From contig JAQJZZ010000010.1 of assembly GCA_030077755.1 (NCBI GenBank), positions 558,001 to 622,000 on the forward strand: a DNA stretch of 64,000 bases. Reading direction: 5' to 3'. The stretch comes from Filosporella fistucella (lineage: Eukaryota; Ascomycota; Leotiomycetes; Helotiales). Positions within the stretch are counted from its first letter, which is position 1, and each line of letters opens with the position of its first letter. The notes beneath the pieces are model-generated. The model was not told the DNA's origin, did not search any database, and worked only from the letters and a program-made list of their open reading frames with translations. This document shows positions 35,978-47,760 of this stretch, in pieces. Made by a program: the position numbers and the translations under genes.

Positions 35978-37658
35978 CTATGCTTGCTTGAGGTTAGTAC
36001 CAGCTCGGCTGGACTTGATGACTCTTTGAACAGTCTCCTCCGTACCCTCCCAGTCATTTTGATCAAGTCTGATGAGATCGATCCCGTAGTGTGAAGCGAT
36101 CTTGCCGAGGGCTTCGTAACTCTTGCGGTCAAACACGAAGCTGATGCTAACTCCAACACGTCCGAACCTACCAGTTCGACCGATTCTGTGAAGGTAGGTC
36201 TCTGGGTCAGGCTCATCTTCATATCGACCCTTCATTGGAATATCGTAGTTGACGACCATAGAAACTGTCGAAACATCGATACCACGTGCAAGGACATTGG
36301 TAGTGATGAGAACCTTGGCTGTTCCACTTCGAAATTGTTCCAAGACAGAATCGCGCTCCGCTCCATCGAATGCACCGTGAATTGCCAGGACTTTGTGGCC
36401 ATCCTTTTGCAAGCGAGCAGCAATAGCTGAAGCAGTATCTTTTCTCTGAGAAAGGTTAGTCACCGGATTTTAGAAGAAGTATTGCGGACCACAAACCTTG
36501 ACGAAAATGATAGAAGAGCCGATGGTCATCAAGCCATAAAGATGAGCCAATGTACTGTATTTCTCTTCGTCGCCTGAGCAATCCATAAACATCTGACTGA
36601 TACCACTAACTGTGAGCTCATCACGCTTCAGCTTGATCTGATTTGCATTGGGGCAGAAGGACTCGGCATATTGCATGACTTGGCTAGGAAAGGTAGCGGA
36701 GAAGAGCAAAATTTGACCGATGTTCTTGATCATACTATGAACTGTTAGTAAAAGAATCCAGACAATGAAAACACAGCATACTTTTTAACACGAAGGCACT
36801 GATCTCCAAGCCCTTGTTGATCCAACATGTTATCGGCTTCATCCAAGCAAAGAACTTTCATGTTTGATACATCAAATTGTCGTCGCTTGATGAGATCCAT
36901 GGCAGTGCCAGGGGTACCAACGACAACCATTGATTCGACCCTCGCATTTCGCTCAACTGCACCAGGGATAGCAGCTTGAATTGTGAGACCTTGAACATAT
37001 TGACCCAAAGATCTAATGACACCTTCAATCTGTCGCGCAAGCTCACGACTCGGAGCGAGGCATAGAGCTTGTGGTTGATGTGGTTTAGAGTAGTCCAATC
37101 GAGAGAGGATGGTGATGACGAAAGCTGCAGTTTTGCCAGTTCCCGATTGTGACTGAGCGATCATATTGGTAGGAGGGTTGGAGAGTAGGAGAGGAAGAGC
37201 TTTTTCTTGGATCTTTGAGGGTTTTCTGAAGTTCATAGCATAGATCCCCTTCATGATTCCTTCATTGCTACCTGATGTTAGCTGATGGTATAGTCAAAAG
37301 TTCGGTTTCCTTACATTCCAAGTTCCTCAAAATTTGTGATGGAGTATAGAGGGCTGTTGACATCGCGTTGGATATCACTGAGCTTCACCTCAACATCAAA
37401 CTGTGTATCATGTAGCCCAGATCCTCCAATATCTTCGGTTGCCCCATCTACTTGCGCACCTTCGACAACAGATTCAGGTTTCGCATCGCCTGCGCCGTCG
37501 AGTTGAGCATTGGCAAGAGAATCCTCCTTTTGAATAGTTGGCGATGCAACCTCATCTGCCCAAGATGTTGATGCGCCAGGTGTGAATGAGGTAGAGGCGG
37601 CATCGAGTGGTTTGGTGATGCGATCCTCAAGGGATGCAGGTTTGTTGGTATCGGCCAT
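35978..37658 (-). CDS. DBP5: DEAD-box RNA helicase Dbp5 (mRNA export)
   Basis: Four exons: 37658-37315, 37267-36782, 36734-36497 and 36445-35978, about 511 residues. Helicase motifs in order: Q motif region [11 protein letters not shown], motif [11 protein letters not shown], Ia [46 protein letters not shown] and [12 protein letters not shown]. The extended acidic N-terminus before FEELG and the sequence FRKPSKIQ are characteristic of Dbp5, which remodels mRNPs at the cytoplasmic face of the nuclear pore with Gle1 and inositol hexakisphosphate, and also acts in translation termination. All catalytic motifs look intact. It is divergent from BZZ1, with 652 bp between the starts. Confidence 0.95.
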
Positions 37659-38310
37659 TTCGAAGGCTGTTGTGTAAAGATTGCAAAGTGCGTTGTGTTC
37701 GATCTTTGAGTTTCAGGACAAATTGGGTCCGAGTTGAGTAGGTTGATAGTGGAAGGCAAAAATCTGTGGAGTGATCAGAATTGAAGAAGCTCACTGATGC
37801 GAGGGGTTGAGAGCGATCAGTTGGGGAGAATATTTACCACGAATGGTGGAATGAAAGAAAGATGAGGATGAAAATTTTTATGGGATCTGGTCGCGACTAA
37901 ATATGCAACCAGATTTTAGTCGAGAAAGTGGATGTTGAAGCTGTATTCAATATTGTGCTCGAGTTCACCTTCAACTTCACAAGACAAGGAGCTTCACATT
38001 CAAAAATGTAAATGGCGGGGTCTAGCGTATTGGTGCCTGGAAGTGTAGTAAGGCTGCCATAATAATCGCTCTCCAGCTGGCTCTGCCCCGGAGCTGGAGT
38101 CTTCGGCCCGCCTGAATTCGACTTCATTTCGCAGGCTTCATCCAAGACCCCAAGAGAGTAGTGGGGTCTGCTGCGCCTTCTTAGAAACGAATGCTATTCA
38201 ACGCATCACCCGTCATAAGTAACTTTCTATGCGACTATGCGATTGCAAAACTTGACACAATTCCATGATTTTATGTTTTCTCCCACAACTCTCACTCACC
38301 CGTGGTAATC
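37659..38310. promoter_or_regulatory. Divergent promoter region of DBP5 and BZZ1
   Basis: 652 bp between two start codons pointing away from each other. It must hold both promoters and 5' UTRs. I see no clear TATA box, as is usual for housekeeping genes. Confidence 0.5.
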
Positions 38311-40670
38311 ATGGCAGACGTTGATATTGCTCCAAATTTCGGCCTCGAGCTGAAGGTACGAGGCGCATAAGCAGACTCCTGTCAACGCTCGGGAATTTTA
38401 ACTGACAATTGCTATGAAATAGGATGCTTTCAAACTGGTCAACGCTTGGGTTGCTAATGGGATCAACTGGCTGGACGATATCCAACAATTCTACCGGGAA
38501 AGAAGTGCCATCGAGAAGGAATACAGTGCCAAACTCAATGTGTTGGCAAAGAAGTACTATGAAAAGAAAACGAAGAAGTCAAGCACTTTGAGTGTAGGGG
38601 ACACACCTGCTATGACCCCTGGGTCATTGGAGAGGTAGGATATTCTTCCGTAGTACTGTATAGAGCACGAGGCTGACTGTTAAAATACAGTGCTTCCCTG
38701 ACTACCTGGACGACACAGCTCACAACTCTTGAGTCTCGAGCTGCGGAACATGATAGATTTGGAAATGAGTTGGTGACGCATCTAGCAGATCCTCTAAAAG
38801 TATTAGGAACTAGATACGAAGAGCTCCGTAAACGGCATGCGGAATATGCGGACAAGCTGGAGAAGGAGAGGGATTCTACATACTCAGATTTGAGGAAGAT
38901 GAAGGGCAAATACGATGCGTCATGCCAGGAAGTCGAGAATAAACGAAAGAAAGCGGAATCCGCTTTTGACTACTCGAAATCCAAAGCACAAAATGCGTAC
39001 CAGCAGCAGATCCTAGAAATGCATAACGTCAAGAATAGCTACTTAATAGCTATCAACGTCACAAATAAGCAGAAGGAGAAATACTATCATGAATATGTGC
39101 CGGATTTATTGGACAGTCTCCAGGATCTCTCCGAGTCGCGGACTGTTAAGCTTAATGGAATCTGGTCTTTGGCAGCACAACTCGAGAAAGGAATGTTGTC
39201 AAGGAGCATTGAGTTTGTAACTCATCTCGCAGGAGAAATTCCGCGGAATCAGCCCGCCTTGGATTCGATGATGTTCGTAAGACACAATGCAGGACCGTGG
39301 CAAGAACCTGGGAACAAAGCCTTTGAACCAAGTCCAGTTTGGCACGATGATGACGCTATGATGGTGGACGATACCGCGAAGGTGTTTCTTCGAAATGTGT
39401 TGGGGAAATCCAAGGCACAGCTGGGTGATCTTAGGAGGGAAGTTGACAAGAAACGTCGTGAGGTCGAAGGTGCAAAGCGAATAAAACAGCAGATCCGAGA
39501 AGGAAAGGACAAGAGGGATGAGGTGGAGCTCGTACGAGCAATTTTTGCCCTACAAGAAGATCTTCATCAAGTCGATCACAAACGCCTAACAGCGGAAGTG
39601 GAAACATCCACGATTACAGAGGCTGTTGGAGATGTGACACAAGGAGCGAAGAGCCATAATTTCAAGTCGCAGACCTTCAAGATACCCACCAACTGTGACT
39701 TGTGTGGGGAGCGCATTTGGGGGCTGTCGGCCAAGGGATTCGATTGCAGAGATTGTGGTTATACTTGTCACAGCAAATGCGAAATGAAGGTCCCTGCAGA
39801 ATGTCCAGGAGAACAAACAAAGGAGGAGAGGAAGAAATTGAAGAGTGAACGTCAAGAGGCAGCAAATTCTCTCAAGAGCCCGACGGCAGGGAGCCGGAAT
39901 GATAGCGTTGCTGAGCTTCCCACGATGAGTCGGTCGAATACCATGAATTCCTTGAGCTCTGGGTATGCTGCAAGTGCACATCGTTCAGTCTCTGGAAGCG
40001 GGCCTAGATCGCCAGCAGAAGAAACGCCACCTGATAGACCGACGTCTCTGAAACCAAGCATTAGTGGTCCGACTACTCTAAGGAAGAATCGCGTGGTTGC
40101 GCCTCCTCCCTCGGCATATATCAGCGAGTTGCCAGGGAGTGCTCCTACAAACGGTTCACCGTCCTCAAATGAGCAGAGAGGTAAAATGCTTTATGGGTAT
40201 GATGCAAACGGTGAAGGAGAACTCACTGTTTCGGAGGGGAAGGAGGTGATAATATTGGAGCCGGATGGTAAGTTTGCCAGGATATCTTAAGAGGATTTTG
40301 CTAACAAGCTACAGATGGTGGTTGGTCAAAAGTCAAGGCTGGCTACAAGGAAGGGCTAGTGCCTACGGCCTATGTCGAGATTCTCGCCGCAGCTCCACGC
40401 CCATCATCAATCTACTCCAATTCTGGTTCTTCCATAGCAGGCAGTACAACCAAGAAACAGGGACCAGCAGTAGCTCCCAAGCGTGGAGCGAAGAAACTTA
40501 AATACGTAGAAGCACTTTACGAATACACTGCTCAAAGTGACGCGGAGCATAGCATGACTGAAGGAGAAAGATTCGTTCTTATCAAGGAGGATCCAGGTGA
40601 TGGGTGGGCAGAAGTTGAAAAGGGAGGCGTTACCAAAAGCGTACCGGCAAATTACGTGCAAGCAGTATAA
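38311..40670 (+). CDS. BZZ1: Bzz1-like F-BAR, C1 and double-SH3 actin-regulating protein
   Basis: Four exons: 38311-38355, 38423-38634, 38691-40267 and 40315-40670, about 729 residues. An F-BAR domain fills roughly residues 5-270 (NGINWLDDIQQFYRERSAIEKEY; long charged helices). A second coil follows. A C1-type zinc domain lies at about 408-457 (HNFKSQTFKIPTNCDLC ... CRDCGYTCHSKC). The region after it is Ser/Pro-rich. Two SH3 domains end the protein (LYGYDANGEGELTVSEG with GGWSKV; ALYEYTAQ with DGWAEV and SVPANYV). This is the full domain order of yeast Bzz1, a membrane-bending protein that recruits Las17/WASP and drives actin assembly at endocytic sites. All domains appear intact. Confidence 0.93.
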
Positions 40671-41366
40671 CGAAATGGGAGGTTGACGATTGATAAAATG
40701 CATATCGAGGGCGTTCTTCTGTTTCTGGATGATTTGGTACTACTGCATACTGGGGTGCTATTGGTGATGGTATGTGATGCATTTCCCTCATGAAGTAGCT
40801 AAGTAGTTATAGAGAAGTTTATGAGCGCTTGAGCTTGAATGAGAGACATCTTACATGGTTAGAATCAGACTCTTTCGTTGGCAATTTATTCCCATGCAAT
40901 GTTTCATGAACAAGACTTCTGAGATAGCATGATGAGTTTCAGACGTGTACTGGCAACCGATAGGTATTCTGCTACTCGTGGTAAAGGAAGTTCTTGCCTT
41001 GCATCGACTCTGTATGCCCAAATCTACAAGCTAAATGTCAAGGACGCGCAGTCGGGAAGGAGCTATACTTTCAAATATGTTTCTCCTCAACGCACATGGT
41101 AGTACCCATTCAAGAGATTTTCACATCAGTAATCTGGTTTTGCTTCATAGCAAATCATTAAATTATAGGCTTAGCGAGATGACAAAAGCGTTTCTCGAAT
41201 ACTGGGTAGCAAAAAGCATGCCCTACATGCCCACCAGCGTTTCGCCATAACTCCAGCATCAGCTCATCCTATTCAAAAGGGAAAGAGCCGATAACGCCGA
41301 GGAAAAGAGAGATGCAGAAATGAGTTTTCCAGTGTCTTTGAATGAAGATCAAAGTTCCTGGAACTA
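40671..41366. other. Convergent 3' region between BZZ1 and the acidic-tail gene
   Basis: 696 bp with the 3' UTRs of two convergent genes. A 71-codon frame at 41035-41250 looks random. Confidence 0.5.
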
Positions 41367-42293
41367 TCACTCATATTCCTCTTCATTCTCAGCATTTTCC
41401 TCTTCCTCATCCTCGTCTCCTTCCTCTTCCTCATCATAGTCTCCTTCCTCGCCTCCTTCCTCTTCATCATCATAGTCCTCTTCGACCCATGTTGCGCTCT
41501 CGGCATATCCAGACTCCGATGTTCCCACAATCTCATGCTTCTTCAGTTCACCCGGTGCGCCCGCGACAGGAACAGATACCTTCTCAAGCCACAGCTTAAC
41601 CTTCTTCTCAGCCGCAATCTCCCACAGCGCTTTATGTGGCACTACCTCCCCTTCCTCCTTATACTTTTTCTCCAAGTCCTCCGTGGCCTCCTTAATATGC
41701 GTCTTCATTTTCGTGTCCTTAGCACTGCGACACACCTTATTCAACAAGACGAAGGTCATGTAAGCACCCCGACACATCTCCTTCAAATCCTTATCTTTCT
41801 TGTACTCCCAAAGGCAGAGTTTCATCTTGCAGTTCAGGACGAAATGGACGACATAGCGGATAGCGTGCTCTTCCTTGCCCCAACCCTCTTTTTTGTTCAG
41901 GGGGTAGCGGGATACGTAGTCGGAATCGTTCCAGTCGATGGCTTTCATGGCAGCGGCGATGATACGCTCTTCTTCATTGGCTTGGGTTTTTTGCTTCTTG
42001 CTGAAGATAGCGGCTGCATCCGTGGTGTACTCGAGCCAGCAGGCGACGGTGGAGGGGTGAGCGAGGGTGTAATAGAGACCGTCGAGGGAGGCAAGACCAA
42101 GTTGGTGGGTGAGTGCTTTCAAAGTTGGGACGGAGGCTTTGATGGAGGTTATAGAGGTGTCTAGTTGGCTGCTTTCTCCATTTTGCTCGCCTTGCTTGCC
42201 TTGCTTGACTTTATCTCTAGATCGAGTATTTGGCCTCGAGGGACCAGCGACGCCAGGATCGACGGTATTTTGGGAGGGTTTTTTTGGAGGCAT
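41367..42293 (-). CDS. Hypothetical protein with strongly acidic C-terminus, 308 aa
   Basis: One open frame from the first ATG (42293, MPPKKPSQ). The open frame extends upstream but has no ATG there. Residues 1-50 are basic and disordered. Residues about 50-235 look folded and mostly helical, with conserved-looking aromatic residues (STVACWLEY, KAIDWNDSDYV, IRYVVHFVLN, MCRGAYMTFVLLNKV). The last 45 residues are almost all Glu/Asp, as in histone-binding or nuclear proteins. I recognise no family. The 5' flank is unusual: seven degenerate copies of a TGCGGTGGTATCGATCC-headed repeat start within 30 bp of the ATG. Confidence 0.6.
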   Translation of the reverse strand: MPPKKPSQNTVDPGVAGPSRPNTRSRDKVKQGKQGEQNGESSQLDTSITSIKASVPTLKALTHQLGLASLDGLYYTLAHPSTVACWLEYTTDAAAIFSKKQKTQANEEERIIAAAMKAIDWNDSDYVSRYPLNKKEGWGKEEHAIRYVVHFVLNCKMKLCLWEYKKDKDLKEMCRGAYMTFVLLNKVCRSAKDTKMKTHIKEATEDLEKKYKEEGEVVPHKALWEIAAEKKVKLWLEKVSVPVAGAPGELKKHEIVGTSESGYAESATWVEEDYDDEEEGGEEGDYDEEEEGDEDEEEENAENEEEYE

Positions 42294-43453
42294 CTTTGAT
42301 GATCGCTCCTTGGGGTGGTAGCGGTGGCGACCTATTGTGAATGTGGTGCGGAGATGCTTGAGGTGTTGTGTTGGATGGGATGTCTTTGCGGTGTACCGAC
42401 TGTGACTTCTTTGAAGGTTGTGTACAAGCAAATGGAAAGTTGTGTTGGATGGGTTACATTTGCGGTGGTATTGAAATTTATCTCTTTGGACTTATGCGCT
42501 AGCGATATAAATTTCCTATGGAACTGAACCCTGCGGTGGTTTCGATCCTCTCTCGTCTATAAGTCATGTGGAAACGATACGTAATTGTGAATCTGGCATC
42601 TGCGGTGGTATCGATCCAGTCTTCTCTATAATATGCGTGGACACGATATAAAGTTATGAATTTGACGTCTCTGCGGCGGTATCGATCCTAACCCTTCTAC
42701 AATGTGCTAGAAATAAGACATTATTTTCCTGTTAGTCCCAGCTTTTCTGGAACTCACTAGCACAGCATCTCAGCAATACAAGTTCCATGCGGTAGTATCG
42801 ATCTTGCCTCTTCTATCACTTATTCGTAACAGCTTCAGGAATTCAAAGGAATTACTGTACTATTGATCATTCTTTCCTATAACCTAATCCCGTATCTCAA
42901 GTATCCAACGCTTGTCTAAGAGTTTGATAGCAAGCTTTTGTATAAACACAAATTAAGAAGAGTTTGAAACCAAAGACTTCAAACAATAATTTCACGTTTG
43001 GGAGCGTATGATGGAACTCATACGCAATTTGTACACAAATTGAAGGCAGTGGTATAGCTCGCCTGTATTAGTTGCTCCCTTCGAAATTCGCTTAGGATTC
43101 GTGGTATTTCCTCTTTTGATGGAATTCATGTTATACTGTAATGTACTGTACTGTACAGTTGGTATAGTATTGTTTGGCTTTGAGATTCTTTGTGGTACTG
43201 CATGGATTTCAAAGCTAAACATTGGCAAACAGAAAATAAGATTAATATGGGCTTGCTCGCTTGTAGCCGATGGATATATGTATTGGCAAAGAGTTATTAG
43301 AGAAGAAGGACGGTGAAGCAAAAATGAATAAGATTTCGAAAAAGTAGCCAGCAACGATTCAGCTTTCGCTCACTAAGAATGAATCTTCCACTTGGAAACA
43401 TAGAGCATGCAGAGTAGCTTTGTATATAGTAACACTTGAATTATTCGCTTATA
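42294..43453. other. Intergenic region containing a tandem repeat
   Basis: The part 42320-42830 is the repeat described separately. The rest (about 42830-43453) has only short random frames, and CTGTAATGTACTGTACTGTACAG near 43135-43160 is a small palindromic run. Confidence 0.5.
42320..42830. repeat. Degenerate tandem repeat, ~70 bp period, seven heads
   Basis: The head GCGGT recurs at 42321, 42388, 42462, 42533, 42602, 42673 (as GCGGC) and 42789. Spacings are 67, 74, 71, 69, 71 and 116. The best copies share TGCGGTGGTATCGATCC followed by a TTCTCTATAA-like segment and a GTGGAAACGATA-like segment. The two copies nearest the gene instead share GTTGTGTTGGATGGG, 74 bp apart. It is not coding. 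The position directly upstream of the acidic-tail gene suggests repeated regulatory sites or an old minisatellite. Confidence 0.65.
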
Positions 43454-44272
43454 CTATACCCATATATGTCTCTCCGTCATATCCCTCCACCAAGTCCAAG
43501 CATAAGGGAAAGCCAACAAAGTCGACTCCTCCTTAACCGCATCCACAACCTTAAACTCCACGCCCCCCTTCACCAACGATGCCGGCAACTGATCTTTCAA
43601 AAACTGCACCAGTTTCTCCTGATCCTCACTCTCAACCTCAGACCCCACCAACTTAATACTCCGCCAACTCACCATCTTAGCCCCACCACCAGCTGTTCTA
43701 ACAGCTCCATTAGTAACAATCAATACCTCTCTCGGCGAGCCAAAGATCTTAAAGAGTTCTGCGTAATCTGTCGTGGGCCACATTCCACGAGCGCAGAATT
43801 CTTTAATGCCGTGCCTACGCTGCCACTTCCAGGGTTGATCTTTGAATTCCTGGAGATCCTGAGGGAGATCTTTAACTCCTATTTCTATCGCAACTTTATC
43901 GAATGCAGAAATAGAATACGTTGGCTCTTGTTCATCGTTGAGAGATCCTTTCAAATCAGTAGGTCCCATTCTTCCGACGGCGTACAGAGAGATGTATAGC
44001 GTATCTAACTGTGGGTGGATGAAGATTGGACCGAATGGAATATAGACGGATTTGCACAAGTCGCGAGATTCTTTGCATACGAACAAAAGCGTAGGAAGGC
44101 GTGTATGTGCTTGTTTTGTAGGTGCTTTGTTGGTTTGGAGGGGTTTGAGTTCGGGTGGAAAGGGGACCCCGGCGTCGACTCCTAGTTGGAGAATGCGAGG
44201 TTCGAAGGTCTGCTCGTATATCTGTAGCCGCATCTCCTTTGGGAGGTTTGGGAAAAGGTGGAATGTAGACAT
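43454..44272 (-). CDS. 2EXR-domain protein, 272 aa
   Basis: Single exon from ATG 44272. The N-terminus FHLFPNLPKEMRLQIYEQTF matches the start of the fungal 2EXR domain (an F-box-like opening). LPTLLFVCKESRDLCKSVY follows, the domain's usual second block (R-x-P-x-LL-x-V-C-x-ESR). The rest, including FGSPREVLIVTNG, is typical of the long tail of these proteins. The family is large and expanded in leotiomycetes; biochemical function is unknown. The length is normal and no break is seen. Confidence 0.82.
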   Translation of the reverse strand: MSTFHLFPNLPKEMRLQIYEQTFEPRILQLGVDAGVPFPPELKPLQTNKAPTKQAHTRLPTLLFVCKESRDLCKSVYIPFGPIFIHPQLDTLYISLYAVGRMGPTDLKGSLNDEQEPTYSISAFDKVAIEIGVKDLPQDLQEFKDQPWKWQRRHGIKEFCARGMWPTTDYAELFKIFGSPREVLIVTNGAVRTAGGGAKMVSWRSIKLVGSEVESEDQEKLVQFLKDQLPASLVKGGVEFKVVDAVKEESTLLAFPYAWTWWRDMTERHIWV

Positions 44273-46296
44273 TGTAGATACTTATGGGAGGTGGAGTATG
44301 AGAGAGGAATTGTAGTTGTGAAATACTTAGCAGGAGCCTACCTACGTCAGTAATGAGGTACAGATGGATATTGTCCACGTGCCTCAGGAATCAACTGCAA
44401 TTCTCACGTAAGTTGTCACCTGCGGAGTTCTCATATAACAAAACATTTAACAAATGAAAGCTTATAGAAAGCTTTAAAATTCAAAACATGAGACGCATCA
44501 AGAATATTGCTCGAGCCACGAATCAGAAACAATACATAGTTATTGAGCATCGCCTGACTTCTCAGCTTCATAACTCAGCCAGCCAATATTTAGGAATTGT
44601 AGGTGCATCCAAGTACTTTAAGGAACGTATGAATATGGTTAGAATCTTTATTCGCGATTTAATGAAGTCGTACAATTGAGAAAAAGTGACATTGAGAAAC
44701 AAAAATGTCCTTTCGTGGCCATTTCAGGCTCTTTGGAAAACAGGTTATCTAAAAATTTTTAGTATTAATCACTTGACTTGAGAACCTCAATAATTTTCAA
44801 ATTCGATATGAATGAGAAGATTGATCGTAGCTTTGGGGATATAGTGTGTTGCAAGAAAATATATCACGATGTGTTCTGGAAGTGTAATGCCAAGAATAGC
44901 AAATTCGCGCAATTGAGATTCGGGGAATGAATATGAGACCGATCTCTTCATTTTTATCTGTACACATATAACGAGAACATGCTTTCAGCTTTCCAGGTTC
45001 GACAACTCGTAATTTTCTTGTTTAGTTGCACTTGCATATGCAATGCATATCCCGTATCCATTGCATACGAGTGAGGTGGTCACTCCCAGCCGCTGTGGCA
45101 ATTTCTCAACCACCTGAAATACTCGGCGGCCGAAACATCCCGTATCGTCCAAAATTCTCGTACTTCCAAAAATAGGATGTCAAAGTCGAAACGGCATATG
45201 AAAGATGGGGACTTGAGAGTGGAAGTGCACATTATAGTAGATCTTAATATTATATATACTCCGCTCTATAAAACCGACAGAGCGATGACTTCATTCCTCC
45301 TCCTGAAACTCACGATATCATATTCCTTGCCGAGCTTGCACCCAAACTTGACTTCATCACACTCACATTCAGAACATACGAAGTGGATTCTCAGCGGAGT
45401 GACTCGAGTGGCCAATTGAGTGGCCAAGAATTAACCTTATAGGCAAACATGCTTATTGGATATACAGTGTAGACGGCGAAACGAGGACAAATCTCGGTTG
45501 TGGAGGAGTGTGGATGGCGATGGGCAGGGAGACGGGGATTGCGACTTGATTTTGATCTTGTGCTGTAAGGTGTGTTTGAGTATGGGGAAGAAAGAGGAGG
45601 CTGTGCAAGACAGCCTGTATGAGAAAAAGCTCCTATGACGGTTGTCGTTTGAGGTGGATAACACGATATAGAAAGCGTGTTGCTTAAGTGGTGAGAAGCA
45701 TCACCAAGAAGTATCGGGTTTCTTGAATCTTGCTTGTCTTGCCTGTATCTCCTTGGTGTGCTTGGGTATCTGCTGAAAATAAAAGGTTTTGTGGAGTCGA
45801 GATCGTCTCCCACTCATCATCCTTGAAATCCTTGATGGTTACAGGCCCGACCCCCTGAATATCGGCTTGCACTTGCCTTGATCAAGCCCTTAGCCAAGAA
45901 GTCGGCGTTCCAAAGCGACTAGCCACACTCCATTCCCAGTGCTGAAGACACCACACCAAGGTGACACCACCAAAAATTGTGGATAGGATAGTGACACTAC
46001 ACAATCCGAGACCTCCCTTTCTTCTTCTTCTCCTTCTCCTCCTCCTCCATCTCCATCTCCAACCTCTTTCGACGACTTGTGTGTGTTTTATCATCTTATA
46101 AGGGAAAACAATCACTCGTTGTTGTTTCCCATTTTTATACCAACTTTCTAATTGAAACCTTCTTTGATACGTCTCTCACTCTCTTGAGACTTTCAACACT
46201 CGTTCTATAGTCCAATTTCCCACCCGATTTTCGAACTTCCGCATTTCTCACCAACACTTCTATAAACCCAATTCGATCATCCAACATATTTCCAAC
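44273..46296. other. Long intergenic region upstream of the GH72 gene
   Basis: About 2.0 kb. Short frames only (60-140 codons on both strands near 44488-45872), none recognisable. The region ends in a pyrimidine-rich block and the 5' UTR of the GH72 gene. Confidence 0.5.
46012..46080 (+). promoter_or_regulatory. CT-rich promoter block of the GH72 gene
   Basis: Almost pure pyrimidine on the + strand (TTCTTCTTCTTCTCCTTCTCC type), 215-285 bp before the ATG. Such CT blocks lie just upstream of transcription starts in many strongly expressed filamentous-fungus genes. Confidence 0.5.
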
Positions 46297-47760
46297 ATGA
46301 AGACCTTCAATGCCGTTGCCGCTTTGGCAGCTGCTACTTCTGTCTACGCCCTTCCTTCTCCTACTGAGGAATTGGTTGCAAGAGCATCTTCTACCCTGAC
46401 TCCCATCACTGTCAAGGGAAATGGTACGTCATTGAGATAACGACACGATCTTACTGATATCAGTATATGATTCTAACACCACATAGCTTTCTTCCAAGGA
46501 AACAGCAGATTCTATATCCGTGGAGTCGATTATCAACCAGGAGGATCATCCAAGCTTGTCGACCCAATCGCAGATTCCGCCCTGTGCACACGGGATATTG
46601 CTGAGTTCAAGAAATTGGGCATCAACACCGTCCGTATCTACACTGTCGACAACACCGCCAACCATGATGACTGTATGAGCTTGCTGGCAGCTGCAGGAAT
46701 CTACTTGGTGCTCGATGTTAACACCCCTCTTTACTCTATCAACAGAGCTACCCCCGCTCCATCCTACAACTCAGTCTACCTCCAAAACATCTTTGCAACC
46801 ATTGATGCATTCGCCAACTACACCAATACCTTGGCTTTCTTCTCTGGAAACGAGGTTATCAATGATGATACTACCACATCTGCTGCTCCATATGTCAAGG
46901 CTGTCACTCGTGACATGAGACAGTATATTGGATCCCGTGGATACCGCAAGATTCCTGTTGGATACTCAGCCGCTGATGTCAACTCCAACCGTCTCGAGAT
47001 GGCCCAGTACATGAACTGCGGAACTGCCGATGAGCGCTCCGATTTCTTCGCCTTCAACGACTACTCCTGGTGTGATCCATCTTCTTTCCAGATCTCGGGT
47101 TGGGATCAGAAGGTCAAGAACTTCACCGGTTACGGAATTCCTATCTTGTGAGTATTCCCCTTCTTATGCATCCCAAGCTAATTTTCTAGCCTTTCTGAAT
47201 ACGGTTGCAACACCAACACCCGCAAATTCGAAGAAGTCGCTTCTCTCTACAGCACCGAAATGACAGCAGTCTACTCCGGTGGTCTCGTCTACGAATACTC
47301 CGAGGAAGGCTCAAAATACGGTCTCGTCACCATCAACTCTAACACCAAAGTGACCGAAGGAGCAGATTTCACCGCCCTAGTAAGCGCATTCAAGGGAACT
47401 GCCAACCCCACCGGCGATGGAGGCTACAACTCTACAGGCGGAGCATCAGGCTGCCCAGCTAAATCCTCCACCTGGAATGTAACATCCAATGCTCTCCCAG
47501 CCATCCCATCCGGAGCCGCTGCACTCATGAAGACAGGTGCTGGAAAGGGCGCTGGATTGACTGGAACTGGCTCCCAGAATGCAGGTGGAACTTCGACTGG
47601 AACTGCTACCCCTGGCTCTGGATCTGTCACCGCTACAGGCGCTGCAACGACTTCTAAATCAGCTGCTCACTCTGCTCTCAACGGCCCAATGGACAAATCT
47701 CCCATCTTCGTCTCTGCGCTCGTCTTGGCATTTACCTGTCTCGGTGCTGCGCTGCTATAA
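46297..47760 (+). CDS. GPI-anchored 1,3-beta-glucanosyltransferase (GH72, Gas/Gel family)
   Basis: Three exons: 46297-46423, 46487-47147 and 47190-47760, about 452 residues. It has a signal peptide (MKTFNAVAALAAATSVYA), the GH72 opening RFYIRGVDYQPGG, GINTVRIYTVDN, the acid/base Glu in FFSGNEV and the nucleophile Glu in FLSEYGCNT. After the catalytic domain there is a Ser/Thr/Gly-rich region and a hydrophobic C-terminus (PIFVSALVLAFTCLGAALL) that fits a GPI-attachment signal. No C-terminal cysteine-rich CBM43 is present, so it belongs to the Gas/Gel proteins without that module. These enzymes lengthen and branch beta-1,3-glucan at the cell wall. Both catalytic residues are present. Confidence 0.94.

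Noticed and set aside
44990..45020. GGTTCGA-like motif as a possible tRNA T-arm
   Set aside because: No matching acceptor stem or other arms can be folded around it.
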